64,000 nucleotides of DNA from Pseudomonadota bacterium (GTDB taxonomy: Bacteria > Desulfobacterota > Desulfobacteria > Desulfobacterales > Desulfolunaceae), in contig JAHIRD010000026.1 of the NCBI GenBank assembly GCA_018818835.1, forward strand, positions 1 to 64,000. The letters run 5' to 3'. Below, one piece after another: positions 28,937-38,073 of the stretch. Every line of letters begins with the position of its first letter. Position 1 is the stretch's first letter. The translations under genes were made by a program, and so were the position numbers. The notes under the pieces are model-generated. The model searched no databases, was not told the DNA's origin, and was given only the letters and a program-made list of their open reading frames with translations.

Positions 28937-29685
28937 TTTTTTTCCTTGAATTTTAAAAAGGGTTATCGTTTTTTTATGGCTAAAATGAACAATTCAGAAA
29001 TAGTGTATCCTCCCCCGCCCCTCCTTTCTGATTAAAAATTATAAAATGGTTATTGTTTTCTGAATTAATGATGATTTTGTATCGTTTGGAAAAACTTTAT
29101 ATGTCTTATACAAAAAATATGCCATATGCAGCTACGGGTGTTTTATTTACTTGAGAACAAGTAAATAAGCTAAAAGATGACCTTAATAGTAAAATTGTTT
29201 TGTGATGAAGTCCACAAATTATTTATTTAATGTTATAGAAAATGGGTGATAGTGGAATAAATTACATACATTTGTACCTTAAGAAATGTCGCTTGGTTAT
29301 GTGAAGCATATCCGGTGACATGGGCTGAATAACATGGATATTTGGGATATAACTAAGATAGTTAGCCATTTAATCTGCGGGGTAGAGATGGACCATGTTT
29401 GGTCACACGGTCATCGGATAATTATTTTGATACAAAAGGTGATGTTGTCTGATCCATCACCCAGGTCATCACATTTATAACCATCCATGGTCTCTTGACA
29501 ATGCCTAAACAATTTAATATTGAATAAATAACATAATCAAGTTCAATAAAATTATTATTGTTTAAAAAAGGTTCATAAATTTAGGCAAACATCTAAATCG
29601 TGTTAAATGTTCTTTTTATGGGGCCTGTTCCCTGTGAATGGATATGACCAATCCACAGATTTTAAAATGAATGCAGGATACGTTT
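28937..29685. other. Long AT-rich intergenic region
   Basis: About 750 bp without a convincing gene on either strand, between the divergent PEP-CTERM and Tat-lipoprotein genes. A possible sigma-54 element lies at 29108-29124. Nothing else stands out. Confidence 0.6.
29108..29124 (-). promoter_or_regulatory. Possible sigma-54 promoter of the PEP-CTERM gene
   Basis: The minus strand reads TGGCATATTTTTTGTA: good -24 TGGCA, TTG at -12 but GT in place of GC. It is about 175 bp from the PEP-CTERM start. PEP-CTERM genes in other bacteria are often controlled by sigma-54, but this match is weak. Confidence 0.35.
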
Positions 29686-30321
29686 ATGGATAGAAGAGAA
29701 TTTTTGAAACTCATGGCCAGGGCCGGTGCATTGACAGCCATGGGCGGATATTCTTTGAGCTGCAGCTCATCATCGGACACTCCGCTGGAAACACGACCTA
29801 CCGTTGACTATCTGTCACGGAATCGGGATGGTTCGTTGACGCCCTATCTGGTGATTCCCAAATTAGACAATTACCATGACGATGATCCGGTCTGGAACAC
29901 CTGGGCAGGGAGCGCCTGGACAGATTTTGTTCATCCTCCCCATGGATTCTGGTTTCTCGTTCCGGAACTCAATGAATCCGTGGATGTGGTTGTTCCTGTG
30001 ATTAATCTGGGTAATATGACGACCCGTCATCTTGTTATCGAACTGTATGAAGGGCCCCATGCAGGCACCTTATCTCTTTCGGATTGTGCGCTTGTGGAAC
30101 GACGCGGCCCTTTTACCTTGCACCCGGGCCGTATTACCGGATTCCCCATGCGCTACACCCGGAAGAGAGAAGACGGTGCGTCTGTTGCGATCTGTTATGA
30201 CCCCTTTTATGATCCCATCCACAGCATCGCATCCGTGGGAGCACTGTCACCTGATCGTAAAAATCTCGGCAACTGCGACGGTATCATCCCTCCCGGTTAT
30301 CCCAATTATTATGGATTTTAA
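29686..30321 (+). CDS. Tat-exported lipoprotein of unknown function
   Basis: A protein of 211 residues beginning MDRREFLKLMARAGALTAMG, a twin-arginine signal (DRREFLK) leading to a lipobox-like SLSC. The mature part is beta-rich with several WP and HPP patches and no domain I recognise. An in-frame ATG five codons earlier exists, but AGGAT seven bases before 29686 favours the later start. The next gene begins 10 bp downstream, so the two form an operon and may act on the same surface substrate. Confidence 0.75.
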   Translation: MDRREFLKLMARAGALTAMGGYSLSCSSSSDTPLETRPTVDYLSRNRDGSLTPYLVIPKLDNYHDDDPVWNTWAGSAWTDFVHPPHGFWFLVPELNESVDVVVPVINLGNMTTRHLVIELYEGPHAGTLSLSDCALVERRGPFTLHPGRITGFPMRYTRKREDGASVAICYDPFYDPIHSIASVGALSPDRKNLGNCDGIIPPGYPNYYGF

Positions 30322-30331
30322 GGAATAAAAC

Positions 30332-32305
30332 ATGCCCAAATACGGTGTCCATTCAATTATCATGGAAGAAGCCGCAGCGAAATCCACGGCTGAGATCAAA
30401 ACTCTTTTGCAAGCCTATCGGGGAGCAGCCCTTCTGGGATCTGTGGGGCCGGATCTTTTGTTTTTTTCTCCGGAATACAAGGCCTTCAATTTTTTTATTC
30501 AGATGGCCCATAACCTGAAATATGTAAAAAAGATTTTCGGGGATGTGAAAGATGCCATCAACAAGGTGATTGAACCCATTGAAGAGGCCATAGAGGAATA
30601 TGCGGCACCCATTGTCGAAACCATTGATACCATTGAAACTATTCTGCCTCTGTCCTGCCTTTCAGGGCTGGTGGATGATGTCAAGGATGCAGCAGGAACC
30701 TTGAAAAGCGCCATACAGGATACCTTGATGACCGGTGTTGACGGCGGGATTGATCTGATCAACGATGCGGTTGATATACCGAGTTTTTCCCATTCATTGT
30801 TTGATGACTTGTTTACCCCGGCCCACCAGTTTGGAAAGAGGGAATGGGAATGGTACTGGTTTGATATGCTGCACTACCGGAATACGGGGCTTTTTGCAAA
30901 AAATCTGGTTAAGCTTGCCACAAGCGATATTCAGAAAGCATACGCTCTGGGATATCTGACCCATGTTGCCGCCGATACTGTGGGGCATGCCTTTGTGAAT
31001 CGTATTGTCTGTGGTCCTTACCGTTTGCATCCCCAGCGCCATGTCATCATTGAAAACTTCATTGATTCAGCCACCTATCACGATGTTTATGGTGTCAGTG
31101 TCAATAAGGCCTTGAACAGTGATCTTCTGTCGGCCATGGAAACCGGTGGGGTTTGTTCCGTGGATGACTATTCCGGGTATGTGGAAAGTTTCAATTCGGA
31201 AATAAGGGATCTGATTTACGATGCCTTTAAAGCCACTTACCCCGAAGATCCCACAACCCCTGGGGATACCCATGCTCCCAGACCGGGCTGGTTGAGTAAA
31301 AATGAGCTGGAAAAGACATTTGAAAATTTCCATGTTACCCTGTCGATCCTGCGGGATGCCTATGTGGAAAAACCCGAGGGCTTGGATGAGCGGTATCAGG
31401 ATGTTGCCGATACACTGAATGATATTTTGAGTAATTTCAAAGCGCCACCATCCCCACCTGACACCGGGAATACGGGGTTTTGTCTGAGCCTTGAATGTGT
31501 GGGGCATTTTCTTGAAAATGTAGCGGAGTGGATGGCTTATTTTGGTGAACTGGCTGCCTGGACCTTTGAAACCATTGTCAATGCCCTGGACCTCCTTCTT
31601 GAACTGGCATGTGAAGCGGCCATTGCCGTTGTCAGAGCCGTCCTTTACCTTGTGGAATATTTGAGCTACGAGTTGTATCAGCATATGCATTTTGTTCTTT
31701 CTCTGAACGGTTATGTCTGCCCGGAACCCACCCATGCCAAAGACGATCCCAGGGGTGAGGTTCTTCTGCATACGGGAAAAACAGCCCGGACACTCATCGG
31801 GTCCTGCAGTTTAGTCCAGAATCCTCCGGTGTGTACGTCGGCCTATCCCCGGCAGCATGACCATATGCGGGATGCGGTGAATCCCCCGGATTCGGCAACC
31901 GAGACGCCAGCCACTTTTTTTCCCCATTCTGCAGATGATTATGCCCAATGGTACATCAGAAACGCCCCCTGGACCAACATGGCGGAAACGCTCACGCTTT
32001 ATGCCGAAGCCAAGGATCCCTCCGAGAGTAGATTCCTTGCAAATCCCAATAATCCCGATTCCCAGAGTCTGGGGAATGCCGTGGACTTTTCCGTCTGGAT
32101 GATGGAACAGGCCCTTGAGATCAAAGAACAGGAACAGGAAATCGGGGCAGGGGCCCATCCACTTTCCCATATTGTTTTCTGTAACTGGGATCTTGATTCG
32201 GACAGGGGGTATGGGTATAAGCAGTGGTATACCACGAAAACCCCGTCCACCTCACCCACGGATCTGGATGAAACATTCCTGGATGAAACCCTGGGCAGGG
32301 GGTAA
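30332..32305 (+). CDS. Zinc-dependent phospholipase C-like protein
   Basis: A 657-residue protein that fits the zinc-dependent phospholipase C (Zn_dep_PLPC) family. Near the start are H7 (YGVHSIIMEEA) and GSVGPDLLFF (D41), and the diagnostic GYLTHVAADTVGHAF has H211, D215 and H219. These would bind the metal ions. Long helical inserts (about 60-150 and 380-470) make it larger than typical members. No signal peptide is seen, although the upstream gene product is Tat-exported. The substrate is unknown. Confidence 0.75.
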   Translation: MPKYGVHSIIMEEAAAKSTAEIKTLLQAYRGAALLGSVGPDLLFFSPEYKAFNFFIQMAHNLKYVKKIFGDVKDAINKVIEPIEEAIEEYAAPIVETIDTIETILPLSCLSGLVDDVKDAAGTLKSAIQDTLMTGVDGGIDLINDAVDIPSFSHSLFDDLFTPAHQFGKREWEWYWFDMLHYRNTGLFAKNLVKLATSDIQKAYALGYLTHVAADTVGHAFVNRIVCGPYRLHPQRHVIIENFIDSATYHDVYGVSVNKALNSDLLSAMETGGVCSVDDYSGYVESFNSEIRDLIYDAFKATYPEDPTTPGDTHAPRPGWLSKNELEKTFENFHVTLSILRDAYVEKPEGLDERYQDVADTLNDILSNFKAPPSPPDTGNTGFCLSLECVGHFLENVAEWMAYFGELAAWTFETIVNALDLLLELACEAAIAVVRAVLYLVEYLSYELYQHMHFVLSLNGYVCPEPTHAKDDPRGEVLLHTGKTARTLIGSCSLVQNPPVCTSAYPRQHDHMRDAVNPPDSATETPATFFPHSADDYAQWYIRNAPWTNMAETLTLYAEAKDPSESRFLANPNNPDSQSLGNAVDFSVWMMEQALEIKEQEQEIGAGAHPLSHIVFCNWDLDSDRGYGYKQWYTTKTPSTSPTDLDETFLDETLGRG

Positions 32306-32452
32306 AGACAGAGTGAGGCATGTCATGTTTTGATGCCTTTCTTGACATGAATTCTTCATTTCAGTATAATAATCAGGTATGCCAACCTCCTTGATATATT
32401 CCTATCTTGGGCCCCATGAAATCAAAAGACGAAAGACCATGAAGGAATGTCT

Positions 32453-33808
32453 ATGCCATCTCTGATTATTGATAAAAATCAGAAAGGATATAAAGTCGTT
32501 AATTTTGAAAACGCCATTTCAATGGGCAGGGATCCTGACAACGATGTCATTATTGAAGATTCCTCTATTTCGCGGAATCACGCCTCCATAAAAAGGGTGG
32601 GGGCGGAGTTCATCCTGTATGATTCAAGCAGTAACGGAACATTTGTCAATGATGAACGAATCTTGGAATATAAACTCACCCATTCGGATGTTTTTCGTAT
32701 CATGGACTATAATTTTTCCTTTATTGAAGACCATGATGCAGACACGATTACCCTTAAGGATGAGGCACAAAACAGGAAAAAGATTCATATCAAAGAGCAG
32801 GCCCTGGATAAAACAACAAGCCTTGTCTTTGATGAATCCATGGAGGAACAGCAGAACAAGAAAAAACAGTTGCGGGATACCTTGAAACGTTATGGCATCA
32901 TTGCAAAAAATGATGCCATGGTGACGCTTTATATGGATATCATGGAACTGGCCCGGATTAATGTCCCGGTTCTTATTACCGGAGAGGCGGGCACGGGCAA
33001 AGAAAAAGTCGCAGATGCCTTGCACGTGTTTTCTGAAGTTCAAGGTGATCTTGTGCCCCTCAACTGCGCATCCATCCCCGAAGGGATTTTTGAAAGTGAA
33101 TTGTTCGGGTCAGTCAAGGGCGCCTTTAGTCAAGCCGGTGACAAGCCCGGTAAATTGGAACAGGCCCACAATGGAACCATCTTTCTTGATGAAATCGGTG
33201 ATATGGCCTTGTCAATTCAACCGAAACTTCTGAGGTTCCTCGAAGATAAAAAAGTGACTCGGCTGGGTGATACAAAGACAAAAACAATCAACGTCAGGGT
33301 CGTGGCTGCAACGAACCAGGATCTGGAGTCCATGATTGAGACCAAAAAATTTCGAGATGATCTCTACCAGAGGTTGGCTTGTATCAAATTGAAGATCCCG
33401 CCATTAAGAGAACGTAAAGAAGATATTTTTCCATTGGCGGAATTTTTTCTGAAGAAATTTACAAAGGAATATAACATTAACAAGCAGAGGCTGTCCGACA
33501 ATGCCAAGAAACTTATGTCATCGCATTCCTGGCCTGGTAATGTCCGTGAGCTGCGGAACGTATTGCTCAGAGCCGCGATAAAAAACAGCAAAAATCTTAT
33601 AGAGCCTAATCATCTTGCCGAGGCATCTGAAAAAATCAAAACAAAAGAAGCACCCTCGTTAGAATCCTTCTTATCCCTTGACGATATGGAAAAGAAACAT
33701 ATCGTGGCTGCCCTTGAAAAGGCGGAGGGGAATAAGGTGATGGCATCCAAACTCCTGGGGATATCCCGGGATACCTTATATAAAAAAATAGAAAAATATA
33801 ACATATAA
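32453..33808 (+). CDS. FHA-domain sigma-54-type regulator with altered GAFTGA loop
   Basis: A 451-residue protein. An FHA phosphothreonine-binding domain (about 20-90, with MGRDPDND, SRNHASI and SSNGTFVND) precedes an AAA+ sigma-54 interaction domain with Walker A (GEAGTGKE) and Walker B (GTIFLDEIGDM), and a Fis-type helix-turn-helix ends the protein (SKLLGISRDTLYKKIEKY). The sigma-54 contact loop reads GAFSQA in place of GAFTGA. GGAA lies six bases before the ATG at 32453. It is convergent with the exopolysaccharide operon and near two PEP-CTERM genes, so a role in surface-polymer control is plausible. Confidence 0.88.
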   Translation: MPSLIIDKNQKGYKVVNFENAISMGRDPDNDVIIEDSSISRNHASIKRVGAEFILYDSSSNGTFVNDERILEYKLTHSDVFRIMDYNFSFIEDHDADTITLKDEAQNRKKIHIKEQALDKTTSLVFDESMEEQQNKKKQLRDTLKRYGIIAKNDAMVTLYMDIMELARINVPVLITGEAGTGKEKVADALHVFSEVQGDLVPLNCASIPEGIFESELFGSVKGAFSQAGDKPGKLEQAHNGTIFLDEIGDMALSIQPKLLRFLEDKKVTRLGDTKTKTINVRVVAATNQDLESMIETKKFRDDLYQRLACIKLKIPPLRERKEDIFPLAEFFLKKFTKEYNINKQRLSDNAKKLMSSHSWPGNVRELRNVLLRAAIKNSKNLIEPNHLAEASEKIKTKEAPSLESFLSLDDMEKKHIVAALEKAEGNKVMASKLLGISRDTLYKKIEKYNI

Positions 33809-33845
33809 ACCGGCCAGGTGAGTCATGGCTGTTTTTCACCTTTTC

Positions 33846-35273
33846 TTATCCCATGGATTCCACGGGGGCAGTCGTTTGGGATTCGACCCCGAGAATAACG
33901 GTTTTTGTCGTTTTGAACACAATAAATATATCCATGAGTACAGATGAGTTTTTTATGTAGTACAGATCGTAGTTCAATTTTTCAATGGCATCATCTTCCG
34001 TAGAACCATATCCGTAATTGACCTGTGCCCAGCCGGTAATGCCCGGTTTTACGGTAAAACGAATTCCGTAATAGGGAATGGATTTCTCGAGTTGGTTGAC
34101 AAAAAATTCGCGTTCAGGCCTTGGCCCCACAAAGCTCATATCCCCCTTCAAAACATTCCATAATTGGGGAATTTCATCAATCCGATAGTTTCTTAAGTAT
34201 TTCCCTATCCATGTGATACGGGTATCTCCGGCTTTTGACCATAATGGGCCTGATTTTTTTTCCGCACCCCATACCATGGTGCGGAACTTATACATGTTAT
34301 AGTTTTTTTTTCCTTTTCCCATGCGAGACTGGGAATAAAACACAGGGCCCCGTGAGTCCAGCTTGATCAGGATTGCCGTGACAAGGATCAGGGGCATTAA
34401 TAGAAGCAAAAGGAATATCGATAGACTGTAGTCAAGGGCAATCGTCATGGTATGGTGTAAGAACGAACGGTTAAACCCCTCGGAAAAAATCAACCAGCAC
34501 GGGCTTATCTGGTTGACATGCAGTTTACCGGTTATCATCTCAAAAAAAGAGTTGCCGTCCATGACCCGGACTCCATTGATTCTGCACTTCAGAAGTTCAT
34601 GTTCAAGACTGCCTTTGCATCCTTCCAGATCTTTATCAGATACAATCAGCTGGGCACCAATATCCTTTGCAAGCTCGGAAAGGCCATCATAATTATCACA
34701 GGCTGCTTTTATCTGGATAGTCTGGTTTTCACCCTTTATGTGGGGATCATAATCCGGGAGAACATGGATAATATGATATCCCGAATCTTTTCTGGACGTA
34801 ATTTCAAGGATGATGGATCGGATCAGGGGGCTGTTGCCAACGAAAAGGATTGTTTTATCAAAAAGACGGCACCTCAAGATAAGGGTATAGATAAAACGCC
34901 ATGACATCACAAGAAGAACCATCATAAGGAGGCTTAGGATGAATGCTGGGTTGGAGATGATGCCGTGGCCGATCCATAGATGGATTCCTGACAAGATGAT
35001 GGTTGCCCCTCCAAGGGCCTGGACAAGTCGGCTGATCAGCTCCTTATTGTTTCTCAATGCATTCAGGTCGTACATGGTGTTGTAATAGAGGCAAATCTGG
35101 CAGATAAATGTGATCAGAAAACTTTGGGTGTATAAAACAAAAGCGGGTTGATCCGTATCCATACCCTTTAAAAATGTTGCCGACACGGTTACTGCCAGGA
35201 AAATCAACAGGCCTTCACCCATGATGAAAAATATATTCCGTACTGGATAATATCGCTTAAAAAGTCTGATCAT
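33846..35273 (-). CDS. Polyprenyl-phosphate sugar phosphotransferase (exopolysaccharide priming)
   Basis: A 475-residue membrane enzyme of the WcaJ/EpsB type. Several N-terminal membrane helices are followed by a nucleotide-sugar-like middle domain, one more helix (about 276-298) and the C-terminal bacterial sugar transferase domain (SRMGKGKKNYNMYKFRTM, RIDEIPQLWNVLKGDMSFVG, PRPEREFF). It puts the first sugar phosphate on the lipid carrier. The PEP-CTERM-linked subgroup of this family would fit the neighbours. It starts directly after the kinase stop codon, so the two are coupled. Confidence 0.92.
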   Translation of the reverse strand: MIRLFKRYYPVRNIFFIMGEGLLIFLAVTVSATFLKGMDTDQPAFVLYTQSFLITFICQICLYYNTMYDLNALRNNKELISRLVQALGGATIILSGIHLWIGHGIISNPAFILSLLMMVLLVMSWRFIYTLILRCRLFDKTILFVGNSPLIRSIILEITSRKDSGYHIIHVLPDYDPHIKGENQTIQIKAACDNYDGLSELAKDIGAQLIVSDKDLEGCKGSLEHELLKCRINGVRVMDGNSFFEMITGKLHVNQISPCWLIFSEGFNRSFLHHTMTIALDYSLSIFLLLLLMPLILVTAILIKLDSRGPVFYSQSRMGKGKKNYNMYKFRTMVWGAEKKSGPLWSKAGDTRITWIGKYLRNYRIDEIPQLWNVLKGDMSFVGPRPEREFFVNQLEKSIPYYGIRFTVKPGITGWAQVNYGYGSTEDDAIEKLNYDLYYIKNSSVLMDIFIVFKTTKTVILGVESQTTAPVESMG

Positions 35274-36776
35274 TTATGCCGCCTTTTTGTATGAATTGTA
35301 TTTTTTATAAATATTATAGGTGGTTCGACTCCCTGAATAATTGTTATAGATAACACCATAGATTTTTTTCTGATCCAGCAATTGAGTCAATTTTTTCATG
35401 TCGCTTACGTTTGTTCGTTTATGGCTGGCAACCAGAACGATGGAATCAGCGAATTTTGAAACCACGCAGCCTTCTGCCATCAGCGAGGGAGGGGCCGCAT
35501 CCAGAATAATAATCATGTCCTTGAACCGTTTTTTTAATCCGGCAAGGAGTCTCTCCATTTTATCGGAAGAGAGCAGCTGTAATGCATTGGCCTTGAAAGG
35601 CCCTGCAGGTAATATCGACAGATTCTCTATGCCGGTGGCCTGAATATGATCGGCCAGGGCCACGTTGTCCTGGGCGAGAAAATCACTGAGACCTGTTTCG
35701 TTTGAAAGATTAAAATAGGTGTGGATCGACGGGGAACGTAAGTCACAATCAATGATCAAGACATGCTTGCCGGTATTTCGGGCAAGGCTTACTGCTGCAT
35801 TTGAGGATACATAGCTTTTCCCCTCACCGGATGAGGGGCTTGTGAACATGAAGACCTGATGCTTTGTAAGAATATCCGATTTTATCATATCTGCTGTCAG
35901 TTTGTTGAACTGTTCCGCCTCATAGGAATCAGGCTGGGATACGGTGATGAGAGTACTGCTTGTTTTTTTATCATGGGCCAGGGCAGGGTTTGAGATGGCC
36001 TGTGAATTTCCTTTTCCGATTTTTTTTAAAGAGGCTGTGACCCTTGAAATCTCTTCGTTTTGTTTGAGGCTATGTTTTCTGATGCTGCCAAGAAGTTTTG
36101 CTTTTCCTGGTAAAACAATGGGTTTGTTCTGCATGGCCCGGGGCAAAAGAGATTCATCGATGGATAACACAACGCCATCGGCATGTTTTACAAAGGGAGG
36201 TACCTCCTCGGATACCTTGACCAGATCCGTGTTGATGATAATGACAATCCCAGGACATTTGGTTTTTAATTCATGGATAAACCGGGACATTTTTTCAGAG
36301 GACAGCAAGGATGAAACAGACCCTTTCACATGCCCTGCAGGAAGCAATTGAAGGCGATCCACAGGGGGTTTAAGAATAAGGGATGAAAGAACACACTCCC
36401 CTTCAAGATATTCCGACAGGCCTGGCAGGTCATGATAGTCAAATCGTAAGTGGATGGAGGGGGATGCCAGGTCTGCGTCAATGAGGAATACCGACTGGCC
36501 AGGCATCCGGGCAATGGCTGAGGCCAAGTGCACGGCAACATTCCCTTTGTCATGTTTGTTTACAGCAGACGCAACCACAATCACTTCAGGAAATAGATCC
36601 GGATCAATTTTACTGATTGAGCGTGAAAGGGAGATTAATTTTTGCTCGTCACGGGATTCATGATGCGCACTGGCCACAGGAGCCTGTTTATCAGGGACGG
36701 GTCGCTCCATGGGCCGACTCTTTATGATGCCTGCGTTCGTTGGATATGATTTGAGAAGGTTAAATCGGTATGCCAT
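35274..36776 (-). CDS. Tandem BY-type tyrosine autokinase with a degenerate first domain
   Basis: A 500-residue cytoplasmic protein with two ParA/BY-kinase-like domains. The C-terminal domain (about 300-475) is intact: Walker A GEGKS (317-321), Walker A' IIDCDLRSPS (D343, D345), Walker B IIILDAAP (D426), and a tyrosine cluster at 477-496. The N-terminal domain (about 62-215) keeps LIDADLASPS (D100, D102) but has NKHDKGNV where Walker A should be and IIINTD at Walker B. BY-kinases regulate polysaccharide chain length. The Wzc-like membrane part is absent, so a separate partner is expected. GGAGG precedes the ATG. Confidence 0.88.
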   Translation of the reverse strand: MAYRFNLLKSYPTNAGIIKSRPMERPVPDKQAPVASAHHESRDEQKLISLSRSISKIDPDLFPEVIVVASAVNKHDKGNVAVHLASAIARMPGQSVFLIDADLASPSIHLRFDYHDLPGLSEYLEGECVLSSLILKPPVDRLQLLPAGHVKGSVSSLLSSEKMSRFIHELKTKCPGIVIIINTDLVKVSEEVPPFVKHADGVVLSIDESLLPRAMQNKPIVLPGKAKLLGSIRKHSLKQNEEISRVTASLKKIGKGNSQAISNPALAHDKKTSSTLITVSQPDSYEAEQFNKLTADMIKSDILTKHQVFMFTSPSSGEGKSYVSSNAAVSLARNTGKHVLIIDCDLRSPSIHTYFNLSNETGLSDFLAQDNVALADHIQATGIENLSILPAGPFKANALQLLSSDKMERLLAGLKKRFKDMIIILDAAPPSLMAEGCVVSKFADSIVLVASHKRTNVSDMKKLTQLLDQKKIYGVIYNNYSGSRTTYNIYKKYNSYKKAA

Positions 36777-36822
36777 ATCATGCCTCCATGCACTTATTTA
36801 AAAAACCGTGTTGAACCAGTGA

Positions 36823-37623
36823 TCAGGCCAGGGATGCTCGGGTGGTTTTTTTGGATTTGCGCGTATAGCCGCCCAGCCCCAAAAGGCCGGAACCAAGCAA
36901 AAACAAGGTGCCGGGTTCAGGAACAGGTTGTGCGGAAGAGGGCTCATGTTCCATTATTTCGTTGATTTTGGCATAGGTAAAGTCAGCCGTGAAACGGGTG
37001 GGGTCATTTTTCAGGTAATCCAGATCAAACAGACCGATATAGTCATCTTTGGCAAAGGCCACGTCATCCCATACCGAATAGAGGATTGAGTAGGTGATCA
37101 CGTTCAGCAGAATGTCTTCATCTTTCATTTTTTGGCTTAAGGCTTTCTCGCCGGTCATACCTTTATAAGAATAAGTCTCTGCATAGTCCGCATCTTCGTC
37201 GGTGATTAAAATCATGACTTTTGCGAAATCATTTCCGGTCCAGGCGAAATTGTCGGCTGCCCAGTCCACGGCTTGGTAGCTTCGCTCAATGCCACCGTAT
37301 AGGTTGTTTGCTGCCCATTCTGCTTCGGCAACCACTGTGGCGATATCCGAAGGGATATCGGCCCAGGCGTTCCGGGTCTTATAATATCCGGACAGGGTCC
37401 CAGCCGTATATTCAAACCCGGCAATGCCGTAATTGGCTTTGATCCCTTTTTTTTCCACCGTTGAATTGATTTCTTTGAGGCTGTTGCTGATCCATTGAAA
37501 TTCATTATACATGCTTCCTGACTGGTCCACGACGAAAACCATGTCTGCAAAGGATGCGGCCAAAAGTGATGCAGGTAATAAAACTAAAAATGATGCAATC
37601 AGGCTGATAAGTGTTTTTTTCAT
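36823..37623 (-). CDS. Von Willebrand A domain PEP-CTERM protein
   Basis: A 266-residue exported protein: signal peptide (MKKTLISLIASFLVLLPASL), a VWA domain with an intact MIDAS (DQSGS, later ITDEDAD), and a C-terminal PEP-CTERM signal (PVPEP, LFLLGSGLLGLGGY, basic tail). GGGGG precedes the ATG at 37623. A second in-frame ATG at 37737, with a strong AAGGAGGG site, would add 38 residues before the signal peptide. It heads the operon with the autokinase and sugar transferase. Its likely role is metal-dependent adhesion or matrix structure at the surface. Confidence 0.88.
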   Translation of the reverse strand: MKKTLISLIASFLVLLPASLLAASFADMVFVVDQSGSMYNEFQWISNSLKEINSTVEKKGIKANYGIAGFEYTAGTLSGYYKTRNAWADIPSDIATVVAEAEWAANNLYGGIERSYQAVDWAADNFAWTGNDFAKVMILITDEDADYAETYSYKGMTGEKALSQKMKDEDILLNVITYSILYSVWDDVAFAKDDYIGLFDLDYLKNDPTRFTADFTYAKINEIMEHEPSSAQPVPEPGTLFLLGSGLLGLGGYTRKSKKTTRASLA

Positions 37624-37773
37624 AGTTCCCCCTTGGTTAGGTAGCCCCGCTGTCATATCCTTATGGGACTTAGACCGGTGGATTTGCGCCCAGGATTTTT
37701 CAATCAAGGTTGCCGTTTCTTCCAATGTATGAATCATATTTCCCTCCTTTTTTACTGTTTGATCATACACCAT

Positions 37774-37789
37774 CGCAATAGGTGTGCCG
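37774..37789 (-). promoter_or_regulatory. Sigma-54 promoter of the VWA/exopolysaccharide operon
   Basis: The minus strand reads CGGCACA-CCTA-TTGCG, with the invariant GG and GC exactly ten bases apart. Transcription would start near 37763, upstream of both possible start codons of the VWA gene. Confidence 0.7.
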
Positions 37790-38008
37790 GAGGTGAAAAA
37801 GGGTAGACTCAAAGGCGGGTTGTTTGATGTTTAAATATCTGATATTATGAATTAATAATTTTTTTATTCGAAGATATTTCAGCGAAAGGGGGCTGGGAAA
37901 AAATGTGGAGGAATAGGCCCATATGTCAGAAAATCAGGCAGGTGAAAGACTGGTAATCTATTTAAGGTTCTGTAATATTTATATATAGTGATGAAGATTT
38001 TGATATGT

Positions 38009-38047
38009 CCGAAAATCGGACAGCCACGATGGCTGTCGGGTTTTCGG
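38009..38047. terminator. Long hairpin after the first giant sensor gene
   Basis: Arms 38009-38026 and 38030-38047 pair over about 18 bp with one mismatch and one wobble, closed by CGA. The outer part of the left arm can instead pair locally (TGTCCGA-AAA-TCGGACA). It lies just past the 3' end of the 38074-43740 gene. No T-run is present, so a terminator role is likely but not certain. Confidence 0.5.
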
Positions 38048-38073
38048 CCATGGTTGCATTGCTGGAGCCAACT

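Noticed and set aside
30794-31771. Minus-strand frames opposite the phospholipase C-like gene
   Set aside because: Their products are low-complexity glycine- and isoleucine-rich strings typical of antisense frames, and the plus-strand protein has family motifs.
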